Positions 43,107 through 53,440 are shown, numbered from the stretch's first letter. The stretch is DNA of 64,000 nucleotides from Xylanimonas oleitrophica (GCF_003244315.1 NZ_QKWH01000002.1:186001-250000), one strand, 5' to 3'. Numbers and translations are program-made. The notes: generated from the sequence alone by a model not told the origin.

Positions 43107-46100
43107 ATGACGATGGACGCAGTGCACGAGGTGCGACACGGCGGGGTACGCCGGGTCGGGGGATGGCGCAGGGCGGTCGCCGGGGTGGCGACGGCCGTGC
43201 TCACGGCGAGCGGCGCGGCCGCCGCCACGACGGCGTCGGCAGCCACGGCGGCCGAGACGGTGGTGAGCGCCGTGGACTTCGAGGACGGCACCACGGGGGC
43301 GTGGACGCCGAGCGGCGGGGCCACGCTCGCGGTGGTGGAGAGCCCCGACGGGGCCGACGACGGCCAGGTGCTGTCGATCACGCGCGCGGCCGACTACGAG
43401 GGCATCCAGTCGCCCGCCGGGATCTACGAGGCGGGGGCGACGTACAGCTTCACGATGCGGGCCCGCCTGGGTGCGGGCGTCGAGGGCAGCGCCGGGGTGC
43501 GGTTCGTGGCCAAGCCGCAGTACACGTGGATCGGTGACACGGCCGTGACGGCCGACGCCTGGACCACCGTGAGCGGCACGTGGACAGCACCGGCCGCCGA
43601 CGCCGTCGACCCGGCCGAGCTCCAGGTCTACCTGGGCACGGAGGACCGCGAGGGGCCCTACGAGGTGCTCGTGGACGACGTCGTGGTGACGCTGACCGGC
43701 GCGCCGGGTGGCCCGGGCGGTGGTGGCACGCCCGGCGACGTCGTCGTGGACACGGACTTCGAGGACGGTACGGCGCAGGGCTGGACGGCGCGCGAGACGC
43801 GCGAGCCGGGCACCGAGGTGGCCGTCGTCGAGGGTGGGGCTGCCGGCACGGCGCACGCGCTGCAGGTCTCTGGCCGCGACAACCAGGGCGACGGGCCGCA
43901 GATCGACGTCACGGACCGGGTGGAGCCGGGTGTCACGTACCGGTTCAGCGCGTGGCTGCGGTTCGCCGACGGGCAGGAGCCCGGTGACCTGACGCTCTCC
44001 TCGCGCACGGTGACGGGCGGCACCGAGACGTTCTCGAACCTGCTGCAGCTCACCGGCGTGGGTACCGGTTGGACGCAGGTGGCGGGCGAGTTCACGGTGC
44101 CGGGCTTCGACACGGCGGCCGAGCTGTACGTCGAGACGCGGTGGGCCTCGGGCGAGGCGGGCAACGTCTCGACCTTCCTGCTGGACGAGGTGCGGGTCGA
44201 GGTGCCGGCGCCGCCGGTGGTGCAGGACCTGGTGCCGCTGCGCGACACGGTGGACTTCCCGCTGGGCGTGGCGATCGACAGTCGGGAGACCAGCGGTGCG
44301 GCGTCGGAGCTGCTGCTGCGGCACTTCGGGCAGGTCACGGGCGAGAACCACATGAAGGTGGAGGCCTGGTACGACGCCCAGCAGCGCTTCCAGCGGCACG
44401 CGGAGGCGACCGCGCTGCTCGACTACGCCCAGGCGAACGACCTGCGCCTGTACGGGCACGTGCTGGTGTGGCACAGCCAGAGCCCTGAGTGGTTCTTCGA
44501 GCGGGAGGACGGCACGGCCCTGACCTCCTCGGAGGCCGACAAGGCGTTCATGCGTGAGCGTCTGCGCACGCACGTTTTCGACGTGGCCCGCAGCATCGCG
44601 GAGGACTACGGGCCCTACGGCTCGGACACCAACCCGCTCGTGGCCTGGGACGTGGTCAACGAGGTGGTGAGCGACGCGAACGAGCCGGGTGACGGTCTGC
44701 GCCGCAGCGCCTGGTACTCGATCCTCGGCGAGGAGTACATCCACCTCGCGTTCCGCTACGCGGACGAGGCGTTCAACGAGGTCTACGCGGCCGAGGGCAC
44801 GGACCGCCCGGTGGCGCTGTTCATCAACGACTACAACACCGAGCAGGGTGCCAAGCAGGACAGGTACCGGGCCCTGGTGGAGCGCCTGCTGGCGGCGGGC
44901 GTGCCGGTGGACGGCGTGGGGCACCAGTTCCACGTGAGCCTGACGACGCCGGTCTCGTCGCTGACGGTGGCGCTCGACCGGTTCGCGGACCTGCCGGTGG
45001 TGCAGGCGGTCACGGAGCTGGACGTCACGGTGGGCACGCCGGTGACGGAGGCGAACCTGGTGGCCCAGGGGCACTACTACCGTGACGCGTTCGACGTGTT
45101 CCGGGACTTCCACGCCCGGACCGGGGACATGTACTCGGTGACCGTGTGGGGCCTGACCGACAACCGCTCGTGGCGGTCCACGCAGGCGCCGCTGCTGTTC
45201 GACGGCGCGCTGCAGGCCAAGTACGCCTACTACGGGGCGGCGGGGCTCGACGAGGGCGTGCCGCCGCTGGTCACGGGCGCGAACGTGTTCGCCGGTGACG
45301 TGGCGCTGGAGCCGGCGGCGGCGGCGGACGCCGTCGAGTGGCGCAACCTGCCGGCGCAGGCGCTGACGGAGAGCGCCGGGAGCTTCGTGCCCCGGTGGTC
45401 GGACGACCACCTGACGCTGCTGGTGACGGTGGCCTCGCCGTCGTCGGACGTGGTCGAGGTGGAGTACGACGGCGAGACGTACCGGCTCGCGCGCGACGGC
45501 TCGGGCGACGTGCCGGGCCTGGTGCTGGACGCCGCGGGGGGCGCGGGCGGCTGGAGGGCCGTGCTGCACGTGCCGCACGAGGGTCCGGCGGTGGGCGACG
45601 AGCGCCAGCTCGACGTCCGGGTGCTGGCTGGCGGCTCGGTGGTCGGGGCGTGGAACAGCCCTGGCGAGACCGGCACGCTGACGTACCTCGAGGAGCTGTC
45701 GACGCTCGAGGTGGTCCAGGCGGCTGCCGCCCCGGCCGTGGACGGCGTGGTGGACGACGTGTGGGCCGACGCCCAGGTGGTGACCACCGGCAAGACGGTC
45801 GAGGGCGCGGCGGACGGCGCGAGCGCCGAGGTGCGCACCCTGTGGGAGGGGGAGCACACGCTGTACGTGCTGTTCGAGGTCACCGACCCGGTGATCGACG
45901 TGTCCTCCGGCGACCCGTGGAACCAGGACTCCGTGGAGCTGTTCCTGGACCTCGGCAACGCCAAGGCCGGCGGGTTCGGGCCCAACGACGCGCAGATGCG
46001 CATCAGCGCGGACAACGTGCGCTCGTTCGGCACGGGGGACGTGGCCCGGCAGGCGGCGCGGCTGACCAGCGCCACCGCCCGCACGGACACGGGTTACGTG

Positions 46101-46646
46101 GTCGAGCTGGCGGTGGACCTGCGCGGCCAGTCGGGCGGGCAGAGCGACGTGCCGTTCGGCGGTCTGGACACCTTCCAGGGGCTGGACTTCCAGGTCAACG
46201 ACGGCCGCGACGGGGCCCGGTACTCGGTGCGCACGTGGGCCGAGCCGACGGGCACGGGGTACCAGTCCACGGCCCGCTGGGGTGTCGGCCACCTGGTGGC
46301 GGCGCCCGAGGGGCCGCAGGAGCCGGAGCAGCCCGCGCACCCGGAGTGGGAGCGTGGCACCGTCTACGTCGCCGGTGACCGCGTGCTGCACGGCGGGTCC
46401 GTCTACGAGGCGCAGTGGTGGGTGCTGGGCGAGGTGCCCGGTGCGAGCCCGTGGGGCTCGTGGATGCAGCTCGGCGAGGAGGTGACGACGCCGCGCGGCG
46501 CCGTCCGGTCGTGGACGCCGTCGTGGGTCTACACCGGCGGCCAGACGGTGGCCCACGAGGGCCACCTGTGGAAGGCCAAGTGGTGGACCCGCAACCAGGT
46601 GCCGGGCGACCGCTGGGGACCGTGGGAGGACCTCGGGGCGTACTGA
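43107..46646 (+). CDS. Secreted multidomain endo-1,4-beta-xylanase (GH10)
   Basis: 1179 residues. A signal peptide covers about 1-48. Two carbohydrate-binding modules of the CBM4/9-22 type (about 52-198 and 210-365) are separated by a Gly-rich linker. The GH10 catalytic domain (about 370-715) has acid/base Glu519 in WDVVNEVV and nucleophile Glu637 in VTELDVTV. A further beta region and a CBM9/DOMON-like domain (about 868-1075) follow, then two short Trp-rich CBM5/12-like modules (about 1085-1179, Y-E-A-Q-W-W and W-K-A-K-W-W). It hydrolyses xylan outside the cell. It is the only gene in its unit, ends in a strong terminator, and has the polysaccharide-type upstream element. ATG 43107 has GAGGGAG; ATG 43113 is an alternative. 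Confidence 0.93.
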   Translation: MTMDAVHEVRHGGVRRVGGWRRAVAGVATAVLTASGAAAATTASAATAAETVVSAVDFEDGTTGAWTPSGGATLAVVESPDGADDGQVLSITRAADYEGIQSPAGIYEAGATYSFTMRARLGAGVEGSAGVRFVAKPQYTWIGDTAVTADAWTTVSGTWTAPAADAVDPAELQVYLGTEDREGPYEVLVDDVVVTLTGAPGGPGGGGTPGDVVVDTDFEDGTAQGWTARETREPGTEVAVVEGGAAGTAHALQVSGRDNQGDGPQIDVTDRVEPGVTYRFSAWLRFADGQEPGDLTLSSRTVTGGTETFSNLLQLTGVGTGWTQVAGEFTVPGFDTAAELYVETRWASGEAGNVSTFLLDEVRVEVPAPPVVQDLVPLRDTVDFPLGVAIDSRETSGAASELLLRHFGQVTGENHMKVEAWYDAQQRFQRHAEATALLDYAQANDLRLYGHVLVWHSQSPEWFFEREDGTALTSSEADKAFMRERLRTHVFDVARSIAEDYGPYGSDTNPLVAWDVVNEVVSDANEPGDGLRRSAWYSILGEEYIHLAFRYADEAFNEVYAAEGTDRPVALFINDYNTEQGAKQDRYRALVERLLAAGVPVDGVGHQFHVSLTTPVSSLTVALDRFADLPVVQAVTELDVTVGTPVTEANLVAQGHYYRDAFDVFRDFHARTGDMYSVTVWGLTDNRSWRSTQAPLLFDGALQAKYAYYGAAGLDEGVPPLVTGANVFAGDVALEPAAAADAVEWRNLPAQALTESAGSFVPRWSDDHLTLLVTVASPSSDVVEVEYDGETYRLARDGSGDVPGLVLDAAGGAGGWRAVLHVPHEGPAVGDERQLDVRVLAGGSVVGAWNSPGETGTLTYLEELSTLEVVQAAAAPAVDGVVDDVWADAQVVTTGKTVEGAADGASAEVRTLWEGEHTLYVLFEVTDPVIDVSSGDPWNQDSVELFLDLGNAKAGGFGPNDAQMRISADNVRSFGTGDVARQAARLTSATARTDTGYVVELAVDLRGQSGGQSDVPFGGLDTFQGLDFQVNDGRDGARYSVRTWAEPTGTGYQSTARWGVGHLVAAPEGPQEPEQPAHPEWERGTVYVAGDRVLHGGSVYEAQWWVLGEVPGASPWGSWMQLGEEVTTPRGAVRSWTPSWVYTGGQTVAHEGHLWKAKWWTRNQVPGDRWGPWEDLGAY

Positions 46647-46657
46647 CGCCCTCTCGT

Positions 46658-46709
46658 GACGTCGGGGCTGGTGGCGCTCTGGGCCTGAGGGACCACCAGC
46701 CCCGACGTC
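46658..46709. terminator. Strong terminator after the xylanase
   Basis: Perfect 17-bp arms at 46658-46674 and 46693-46709 with an 18-nt loop. It could end transcription from both sides, including from a small gene on the - strand. Confidence 0.75.
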
Positions 46710-46728
46710 CGTCGGGGGCCTCAGGAGC

Positions 46729-46791
46729 TCAGGCGGCCTCCTCCACCCGCCCGCCGGCGATCCGCAGCCGCCGCTGGGAGGTGAGGAACAT
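46729..46791 (-). CDS. Possible 20-residue protein (unproven)
   Basis: A short frame beginning M-F-L-T-S-Q-R-R-L-R-I-A-G-G with an AGGAG ribosome site 5 nt before its ATG and a TAGCGT -10 box at 46854-46849, identical to the -10 of several genes here. It ends 20 bp before a strong hairpin. The peptide is basic in the middle and acidic at the end. I recognise no family. The presence of promoter, ribosome site and terminator in order is the only evidence; chance is quite possible. Confidence 0.3.
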   Translation of the reverse strand: MFLTSQRRLRIAGGRVEEAA

Positions 46792-46968
46792 CGGGGCTCC
46801 TGGGGGCGGGTACGGGGCGCGCGGCCCGGCGATCGTGTGGTGGTGGCGACGCTAGAAGCCCGACCTGCGAGGACGTCTGTGTCGCGCTGAGGTGTTCCTG
46901 GAGAGCACGGTCTCCGCCTGCCGCGTCGCGCTGTGCGGGGGGCGTCGCTGCGCGGCGCGGAGGGGCGA

Positions 46969-48363
<1,395 letters not shown>

Positions 48364-48385
48364 GCGCACCCGCGCCGCACCACGA

Positions 48386-48421
48386 CGGGCCGTCCGGCGG
48401 AGAGATCCGCCGGGCGGCCCG
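48386..48421. terminator. Terminator after eno
   Basis: A 16-bp stem with one G-U pair (arms 48386-48401 and 48406-48421) closed by a GAGA loop, starting 23 bp after the eno stop. Followed by TC-rich sequence but no T-run. Confidence 0.7.
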
Positions 48422-48569
48422 CCGTCGTCTCCGCTCGCTCCCGGGTTCGGCAGCCGGCCGCGGTGCGCGCGGGGCCCACGTGAAGGTTTCGTGCCGGGAC
48501 CGCTCAGACCGCCCGGCGCGCCGACGCCGGTGCCGGGCGCGGGCGCCCGCGGTCGGCACAATCGTGACC

Positions 48570-49391
48570 GTGCCCGCCCGTCGCCCCTCCACGCCGCCTG
48601 CGCGCCGCCCGGCCTCCCGCCCGGCGCCCCGCGGGGCTGCCTCGAGCGGGCGCTCGGCAGCGGGGGCCGGCGGGCGCTCAGCGTCGTCGTCGAGCGGGCG
48701 CCCCGCCTCGTCGTCGGGCCGCCCGGGCTCCTCCCGCGGTGCGCGGACGACGGCGAACGGCTCTGTCCCCGCCTCGGCGCGGGGCACGGGGGCGCGCGCC
48801 ATGCTCAACCGCCCGGCCGGCCCCGCGCGCGACGAGCGGCGCCGGGGCCGGCATGGCCTCGTCCTGCCCGAGGTGCTCACGGTGCGCCTGCTGGTGCTGG
48901 CGGTGGTGCTCCTGATCGCGGTGGTGCTGCTGGTGCCGACGGCACGGGCCGCGCTGCAGCAGTCGATGGAGCTCAACCGGTTGCGCAGCGACCTGGAGCA
49001 GCACCAGGCGGAGGCCGCGCGGCTGGATCGTGAGCTGCAGCGGTGGGAGGACGACGCGTTCGTCGAGAGCCAGGCGCGGCAGAAGCTGCAGTTCGTCATG
49101 CCGGGGGACCGGGTGTGGCGCACGATCGGCGGCGAGGAGCTGGTGGACGACGTCGACCCGGTGACGGGCAGGCCGGTCGAGGCAGGCGTCGTGGGGACGC
49201 AGGGCGGCCCGGGCCAGCCGTGGTACACGACCCTGTGGGAGTCGCTGCAGGTGGCGGACGGGCCGCCGGACGAGGCGGGCCACGACGGTGCAGGCCAGGG
49301 CGAGGGTGCCCCTGCCGGTGAGGGTTCTGGCGAGCCCCCTGCCGGGGACGCGCCCGCGGATGGCGAGCCGGCGGTGACGCCCGGCGGCTGA
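48570..49391 (+). CDS. Septum formation initiator, FtsB/DivIC family
   Basis: Bitopic cell-division protein of 273 residues. The long cytoplasmic N-terminus (about 1-95) is rich in Arg, Pro, Ala and Ser. One membrane segment (LLVLAVVLLIAVVLLV, about 107-122) is followed by a coiled coil (about 130-170, SMELNRLRSDLEQHQAEAAR) and an acidic Gly/Pro-rich tail. That is the actinobacterial DivIC/FtsB layout. In Mycobacterium the same position after eno holds Rv1024. GTG 48570 is preferred to GTG 48564 because CACAAT at 48557-48562 gives a leaderless spacing of 13 nt and the start M-P-A-R-R-P resembles relatives. Confidence 0.82.
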   Translation: MPARRPSTPPARRPASRPAPRGAASSGRSAAGAGGRSASSSSGRPASSSGRPGSSRGARTTANGSVPASARGTGARAMLNRPAGPARDERRRGRHGLVLPEVLTVRLLVLAVVLLIAVVLLVPTARAALQQSMELNRLRSDLEQHQAEAARLDRELQRWEDDAFVESQARQKLQFVMPGDRVWRTIGGEELVDDVDPVTGRPVEAGVVGTQGGPGQPWYTTLWESLQVADGPPDEAGHDGAGQGEGAPAGEGSGEPPAGDAPADGEPAVTPGG

Positions 49392-49433
49392 GGCGCGGCC
49401 CCAGGCCTCGGCCGGATCGGGGACAATGGCGAC

Positions 49434-49943
49434 GTGACCCATCCCGTCCCCGCCGACCCGACCGTCGCCACCCCCGCCGACCTCGACGTGCTGGCCGAGC
49501 AGCTCGGCCGCGAGCCGCGCGGCGTGGCCGGCATCGCCGCACGCTGCGTGTGCGGCCGCCCGCTGGTGGCTCGCACGGTTCCTCGCCTGCCTGACGGCAC
49601 GCCGTTCCCGACGACGTACTACCTGACCCATCCCGGTGCGGTGGCCGCGGCGTCGACCCTCGAGGCGAACGGCGTGATGAAGACGATGACCGAGCGTCTG
49701 GGGGAGGACGAGGAGCTGGCGGCGGCGTACGCGGCGGCCCACGAGTCGTACCTCGCGGACCGGGAGGAGCTGGGGCACGTGGACGAGATCGACGGCATCT
49801 CGGCGGGCGGCATGCCCACGCGCGTCAAGTGCCTGCACGTGCTGATGGCGCACGCCCTCGCCCGCCCCGGGGTCAACCCGCTGGGGGAGGAGGCGCTGGC
49901 GCTGGCCGCGCCGACGTGGCGCCGCGACCGCTGCACCTGCTGA
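49434..49943 (+). CDS. DUF501 domain protein
   Basis: 169 residues. The DUF501 core runs from about 16 to the end: Q-L-G-R-E-P-R-G, C-V-C-G-R-P, F-P-T-T-Y-Y-L-T-H-P, G-G-M-P-T-R-V-K-C-L-H and a C-terminal C-T-C. Conserved Cys and His residues suggest a metal or Fe-S site, but no function is proven. It lies between the divIC and ppx genes, as in Mycobacterium (Rv1025). GACAAT at 49422 lies 12 nt before the GTG start, so it may be leaderless. Confidence 0.85.
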   Translation: MTHPVPADPTVATPADLDVLAEQLGREPRGVAGIAARCVCGRPLVARTVPRLPDGTPFPTTYYLTHPGAVAAASTLEANGVMKTMTERLGEDEELAAAYAAAHESYLADREELGHVDEIDGISAGGMPTRVKCLHVLMAHALARPGVNPLGEEALALAAPTWRRDRCTC

Positions 49944-49946
49944 CCC

Positions 49947-50564
49947 GTGAGCGGACCGAACCTGCCCGACGGTGCGTCGTCGCGGGAGCGTCCAGGGGTG
50001 GTGCGCCGCGGCAGGGCAGCCGCGTACGCGCTGATGGCTGTGCTCGCCGTCGTCCTGTTCCTGTGGTTCTCGAGCGGCGTCGACCAGCGGCGCGCGGCGA
50101 TCGAGGCGCGGCAGGAGGAGCGCAGCAGCCGGGTCGAGAGCACGCCGAACCCCACGGTGACGGCGGCAGGTGACGCCGTGCTCCCTGCGCTGACCGACGT
50201 GCTGGCCCCGACGGGCGAGGTGTACGGGGCTCCGTTCGTGCGGGTCGGGAGCAGCCGGGTGGTGGTCGTGTCGCTCACGGTCACCGCTCCGGGCGGCTCC
50301 GGGCGGGTCACGGTGCAGGCTCCTGAGGTGACGCTGCTGGTCGGTGGTGCCGAGCACGAGCCGTGGCCTGCGGACGTGGACGAGCGCACGACGTCCGGCG
50401 GGGGCACGGTCGGGTTCTCGGCATCGTTCGAACCGGCTGGTGTGGAGCCGGGCGACGAGGTGGGGGTCCGGCTGACGCTGGCTGACGGCACGGTGCTCGA
50501 GTTCGAGGACGTGACGGTGCGCGACGCCCGGAGGGGTGCGGGCGCGCGGCCCGGGACCGGGTAG
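49947..50564 (+). CDS. Membrane-anchored protein of unknown function
   Basis: 205 residues. One hydrophobic segment near the N-terminus (about 26-43) follows a basic stretch; then a short coil (R-R-A-A-I-E-A-R-Q-E-E-R) and an extracytoplasmic beta-rich domain (about 70-200) with alternating Val/Thr strands. No motif is recognised. It starts 3 bp after the DUF501 stop and is followed by ppx, so it is inserted into the otherwise conserved DUF501-ppx pair. Its beta domain faintly resembles that of the protein at 25211. Confidence 0.65.
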   Translation: MSGPNLPDGASSRERPGVVRRGRAAAYALMAVLAVVLFLWFSSGVDQRRAAIEARQEERSSRVESTPNPTVTAAGDAVLPALTDVLAPTGEVYGAPFVRVGSSRVVVVSLTVTAPGGSGRVTVQAPEVTLLVGGAEHEPWPADVDERTTSGGGTVGFSASFEPAGVEPGDEVGVRLTLADGTVLEFEDVTVRDARRGAGARPGTG

Positions 50565-50629
50565 CGCTGCGGGGTGCGTCACGCGTGTTCGCGCGCGGCG
50601 GGCCCCGCCCGGGTGAGAAGGTGGTCCGC

Positions 50630-51628
50630 GTGATCCACCCCGTGCCCGAGAGCTCGTCGCTGCCTGCCTCCGACCCCGCCCGTGGCGTGCGCCGCGTCGC
50701 CGCCGTGGACTGCGGCACCAACTCGATCCGCCTGCTGGTGGCCGACGTCGCGGCGGACGGCACGCTGACGGAGGTGGAGCGGCGCACCACGATCGTGCGC
50801 CTGGGCCAGGGTGTGGACCGGACGGGGGAGCTGGCCCCGGAGGCGCTGGAGCGCACGTTCGCCGCCACGCGCGAGTACGCGCGGGTGGTGCGCGAGACGG
50901 GCGCGGAGAAGGTGCGGTTCGTGGCCACCTCGGCCACGCGGGACGCCCGCAACCGCCAGGTGTTCGCCGACGGCGTCCGGGCGGCGCTGGGCGTGGAGCC
51001 CGAGGTGGTCTCGGGGGACGAGGAAGCTGCGCTGTCGTTCCGTGGTGCCACCGGGGCGGTGGCCGTGTCGCACCCGGGGCCGTACCTGGTGGCCGACCTG
51101 GGTGGTGGCTCGACGGAGCTGGTGCTGGGGGAGTCGGCGCCGCAGGCGGCGTTCTCGATGGACGTGGGCTCGGTGCGCATGACGGAGCGGCACCTGCCGT
51201 CCGACCCGCCGACGCAGGCGGAGGTCGAGGCGGCCCGGGCGGACGTGCGCGCGGCTCTGGACGAGGCTTCCGCCGTCGTGCCGCTGGGGCGCGCCACGAC
51301 GCTCGTGGGCCTGGCCGGCTCGGTCACCACGATCACCGCCTACGCCCTGGGGCTGCGGGAGTACGACCGCTCACGGGTGGACGGCGCGGTGCTGGCGGTC
51401 GACGACGTGCTCGCCGCGTGCGACCGGCTGCTGGCGATGACGCGCGAGGAGCGCCTGGCGCTGGGGTTCATGCAGCCGGGGCGTGCTGACGTCATCGGCG
51501 CGGGTGCGCTGGTGTGGTCCCAGGTGGTGCGTCGGGTGCGCGACGAGGTCGCGGCGGCCGGGGGCGAGCTGACCGGTGTGGTGACCAGCGAGCACGACAT
51601 CCTGGACGGCATCGCGCTGTCGGTCTGA
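50630..51628 (+). CDS. ppx: Exopolyphosphatase / pppGpp phosphohydrolase (Ppx/GppA)
   Basis: Releases phosphate from polyphosphate ends or converts pppGpp to ppGpp. 332 residues, the short two-domain actinobacterial form. Phosphate-1 loop VAAVDCGTNSIRLLVAD (about 23-39), S-A-T-R-D-A-R-N region, phosphate-2 loop VADLGGGSTELVLG and LVGLAGSVTT. The GTG at 50630 has GAGAAGG 8 nt upstream; an in-frame GTG at 50621 is possible. Conserved partner of DUF501 (Rv1026 in Mycobacterium). Confidence 0.92.
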   Translation: MIHPVPESSSLPASDPARGVRRVAAVDCGTNSIRLLVADVAADGTLTEVERRTTIVRLGQGVDRTGELAPEALERTFAATREYARVVRETGAEKVRFVATSATRDARNRQVFADGVRAALGVEPEVVSGDEEAALSFRGATGAVAVSHPGPYLVADLGGGSTELVLGESAPQAAFSMDVGSVRMTERHLPSDPPTQAEVEAARADVRAALDEASAVVPLGRATTLVGLAGSVTTITAYALGLREYDRSRVDGAVLAVDDVLAACDRLLAMTREERLALGFMQPGRADVIGAGALVWSQVVRRVRDEVAAAGGELTGVVTSEHDILDGIALSV

Positions 51629-51645
51629 GGGCGGCTCGGTCGCGC

Positions 51646-51665
51646 GACCGCCCGCCTCGGCGGTC
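51646..51665. terminator. Hairpin after ppx
   Basis: GACCGCC (51646-51652) and GGCGGTC (51659-51665) form a 7-bp stem with a 6-nt loop 18 bp after the ppx stop. A GC-rich 18-bp palindrome (51671-51688) follows directly and may reinforce it. Confidence 0.5.
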
Positions 51666-51755
51666 ACCCGGCCGCCCGGCCGGGCGGCTGGTCGGCTGGC
51701 CGGCGGGATGCGAGGCGGCGCCTGATCGGGATCCCCCTGCATTCCGGCGTGCCTC

Positions 51756-51786
51756 TTGCGCACTAGTGTGCTCTGCGTAGTAGCGT
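51756..51786 (+). promoter_or_regulatory. padR promoter with CACTAGTG palindrome
   Basis: CACTAGTG (51761-51768) is a palindrome just after a -35-like TTGCGC (51756-51761); TAGCGT (51781-51786) or TAGTAG (51778-51783) is the -10. A PadR dimer bound to the palindrome would block the spacer. Autoregulation is common for PadR proteins but binding here is inferred. Confidence 0.4.
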
Positions 51787-51815
51787 CCGGAGCGCAAGCG
51801 AGACCGGGAGGACTC

Positions 51816-52148
51816 ATGGACACGACCCAGCTGCTCAAGGGAGTGCTGGACGCCGCGGTGCTCGCCGTCGTCGAGAGCGAGGACGGCTACGGCTACGACG
51901 TCGTGCGGAGGCTGCGCGCGCAGGGGCTGCACGACGTGGGCGACGCCTCGGTGTACGGGACGCTGCGGCGCCTCTACAGCGCGGGCGCGCTGACCAGCTA
52001 CGTCCAGCCCTCCGAGGAGGGCCCGCACCGCAAGTACTACGGCATCACCCCGCACGGGCGGCAGATGCTCGCGACCCAGCGCAAGGAGTGGCAGGAGTTC
52101 GCCGGGACCCTCGGCAGCCTGCTCGGGACCAGGAACGAGGCAGCGTGA
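51816..52148 (+). CDS. PadR-family transcriptional regulator
   Basis: 110 residues, the short PadR-s2 type with only the winged helix and one extra helix. D-G-Y-G-Y-D-V-V-R-R-L, S-V-Y-G-T-L-R-R-L-Y-S-A-G-A-L-T-S and R-K-Y-Y-G-I-T-P-H-G-R are diagnostic. The ATG at 51816 follows GGGAGG. It overlaps the next gene (TGATG). PadR genes of this size are usually paired with a HAAS/DUF1700-type membrane protein, as here, and regulate it. Confidence 0.92.
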   Translation: MDTTQLLKGVLDAAVLAVVESEDGYGYDVVRRLRAQGLHDVGDASVYGTLRRLYSAGALTSYVQPSEEGPHRKYYGITPHGRQMLATQRKEWQEFAGTLGSLLGTRNEAA

Positions 52149-53440
52149 TGACCAGCGGAACGACGCTCGACGCCCACGTGCGCGGCTATGCCCAGGCGGT
52201 GCGGCTGCACCTGGCGGACCTGGGGCCGGACGTCGTCGACGACCTCGCCGGCGGGCTCGAGGCCGACCTCGCCGAGGCGGTCGCCGACCGGATGCCGACG
52301 GCCGCAGGCGGCACCGACGACGACGTCGTCCTGGACCTGGTGAAGGTCTTCGGGCCGGCCGAGCGGTACGCCGCCGAGCTGCGCGCTGCCGCAGGCCTGC
52401 CGCAGGCCGCCCCCCGCACCCGCATCGGGCTGCGCGCCCGGGCCGCCGCCCGTGGCCGCAAGGTCCGCGACGCCTGGTCGCGCGCCTGGGCGCCGCTGAC
52501 TTCCACGCCGGCGTGGGCGTCGTTCCGGGAAGCGCTCGGCGAGCTCCGGCCCGTGTGGTGGGTGGTGCGCGGCTGGGTGCTGGGCGCGCTGGCGGCCTAC
52601 TTCGTCAACGGGTGGAGCGACTTCGTCGCCGTGCCGACGCGCACCGACCAGCTCGTGCTGATGGTCGCCGGCGCGGTGGTGAGCGTGCAGTGGGGACGTG
52701 GTCGGTGGATGCCGTGGCGCTGGTCGCCGCGGCTCGTGACCGCTACGACGGTCGCCGCCGCTGTGCTCGTGCTGCCCCTGTGGTCCGCGACGCGCGCCCA
52801 GGTCGCGCAGGGCGAGCACGCCGTGACGGCGGGCTCCTACGACCGAGGGTGGCAGGACGGCTACGAGTCTCGCCAGGTCGGTTACGGTGGCGCGGCCGCC
52901 GGTGCGGACGACGGGGTCTGGGTCGACGGGATGCAGGTGTCCAACCTCTTCGTCTACGACGCGAACGGTGACCCGCTGCGCGACGTCCAGGTCTTCGACG
53001 ACCGGGGACGCCCTGTGCGGACGGTCCCCACCGGCCGCGAGGAAGAGACGTGGCACGTCCCGGACGTCGAGGAGCCCTGGTACTTCCGTCCCGCCGAGGC
53101 CACCGACGGGCGCGAGCGCTGGAACGTCTACCCGCTCCGGGCGTTCGGCGAGCGCGACATGACCTACGACGAGGCGGGCGACGGCCTGCGCCCCACCGTC
53201 GGTGCCCGCCCGCAGCCGACGCCGTGGCCGTTCCTCAAGGCGCCCACGGCCATCGCGCCGTCCGAGCGCTCCGCCGGGGCCGACCCGCAAGAGCCGCACG
53301 GCCCGCAGGATCCGGCCGCCGAGGGCGAGGTGCAGTCCCCGGCGCCCTCGGAGCCGGCCGGCGACGGTGCGACGACGGAGCAGTCCGGCGTCCCGGCCGC
53401 TCCCGGCCCTGTCGCGCCGACGGCCGTCGCGGCGCCCTGA
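52148..53440 (+). CDS. HAAS-domain (DUF1700-like) membrane protein
   Basis: 430 residues. The N-terminal HAAS-type helical domain (about 1-85) has the pattern L-x-D-L-G-P-D-V-V-D-D-L-A-G-G-L-E-A-D-L and F-G-P-A-E-R-Y-A-A-E-L. A linker is followed by three hydrophobic segments (about 137-155, 170-185 and 197-215). The remainder (about 220-430) is extracytoplasmic, with V-F-D-D-R-G-R-P-V-R-T and a Pro/Glu-rich tail. HAAS proteins pair with PadR regulators; their exact role is unclear. Start ATG 52148 overlaps the padR stop. A GTG 3 nt upstream is also possible. Confidence 0.8.
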   Translation: MTSGTTLDAHVRGYAQAVRLHLADLGPDVVDDLAGGLEADLAEAVADRMPTAAGGTDDDVVLDLVKVFGPAERYAAELRAAAGLPQAAPRTRIGLRARAAARGRKVRDAWSRAWAPLTSTPAWASFREALGELRPVWWVVRGWVLGALAAYFVNGWSDFVAVPTRTDQLVLMVAGAVVSVQWGRGRWMPWRWSPRLVTATTVAAAVLVLPLWSATRAQVAQGEHAVTAGSYDRGWQDGYESRQVGYGGAAAGADDGVWVDGMQVSNLFVYDANGDPLRDVQVFDDRGRPVRTVPTGREEETWHVPDVEEPWYFRPAEATDGRERWNVYPLRAFGERDMTYDEAGDGLRPTVGARPQPTPWPFLKAPTAIAPSERSAGADPQEPHGPQDPAAEGEVQSPAPSEPAGDGATTEQSGVPAAPGPVAPTAVAAP

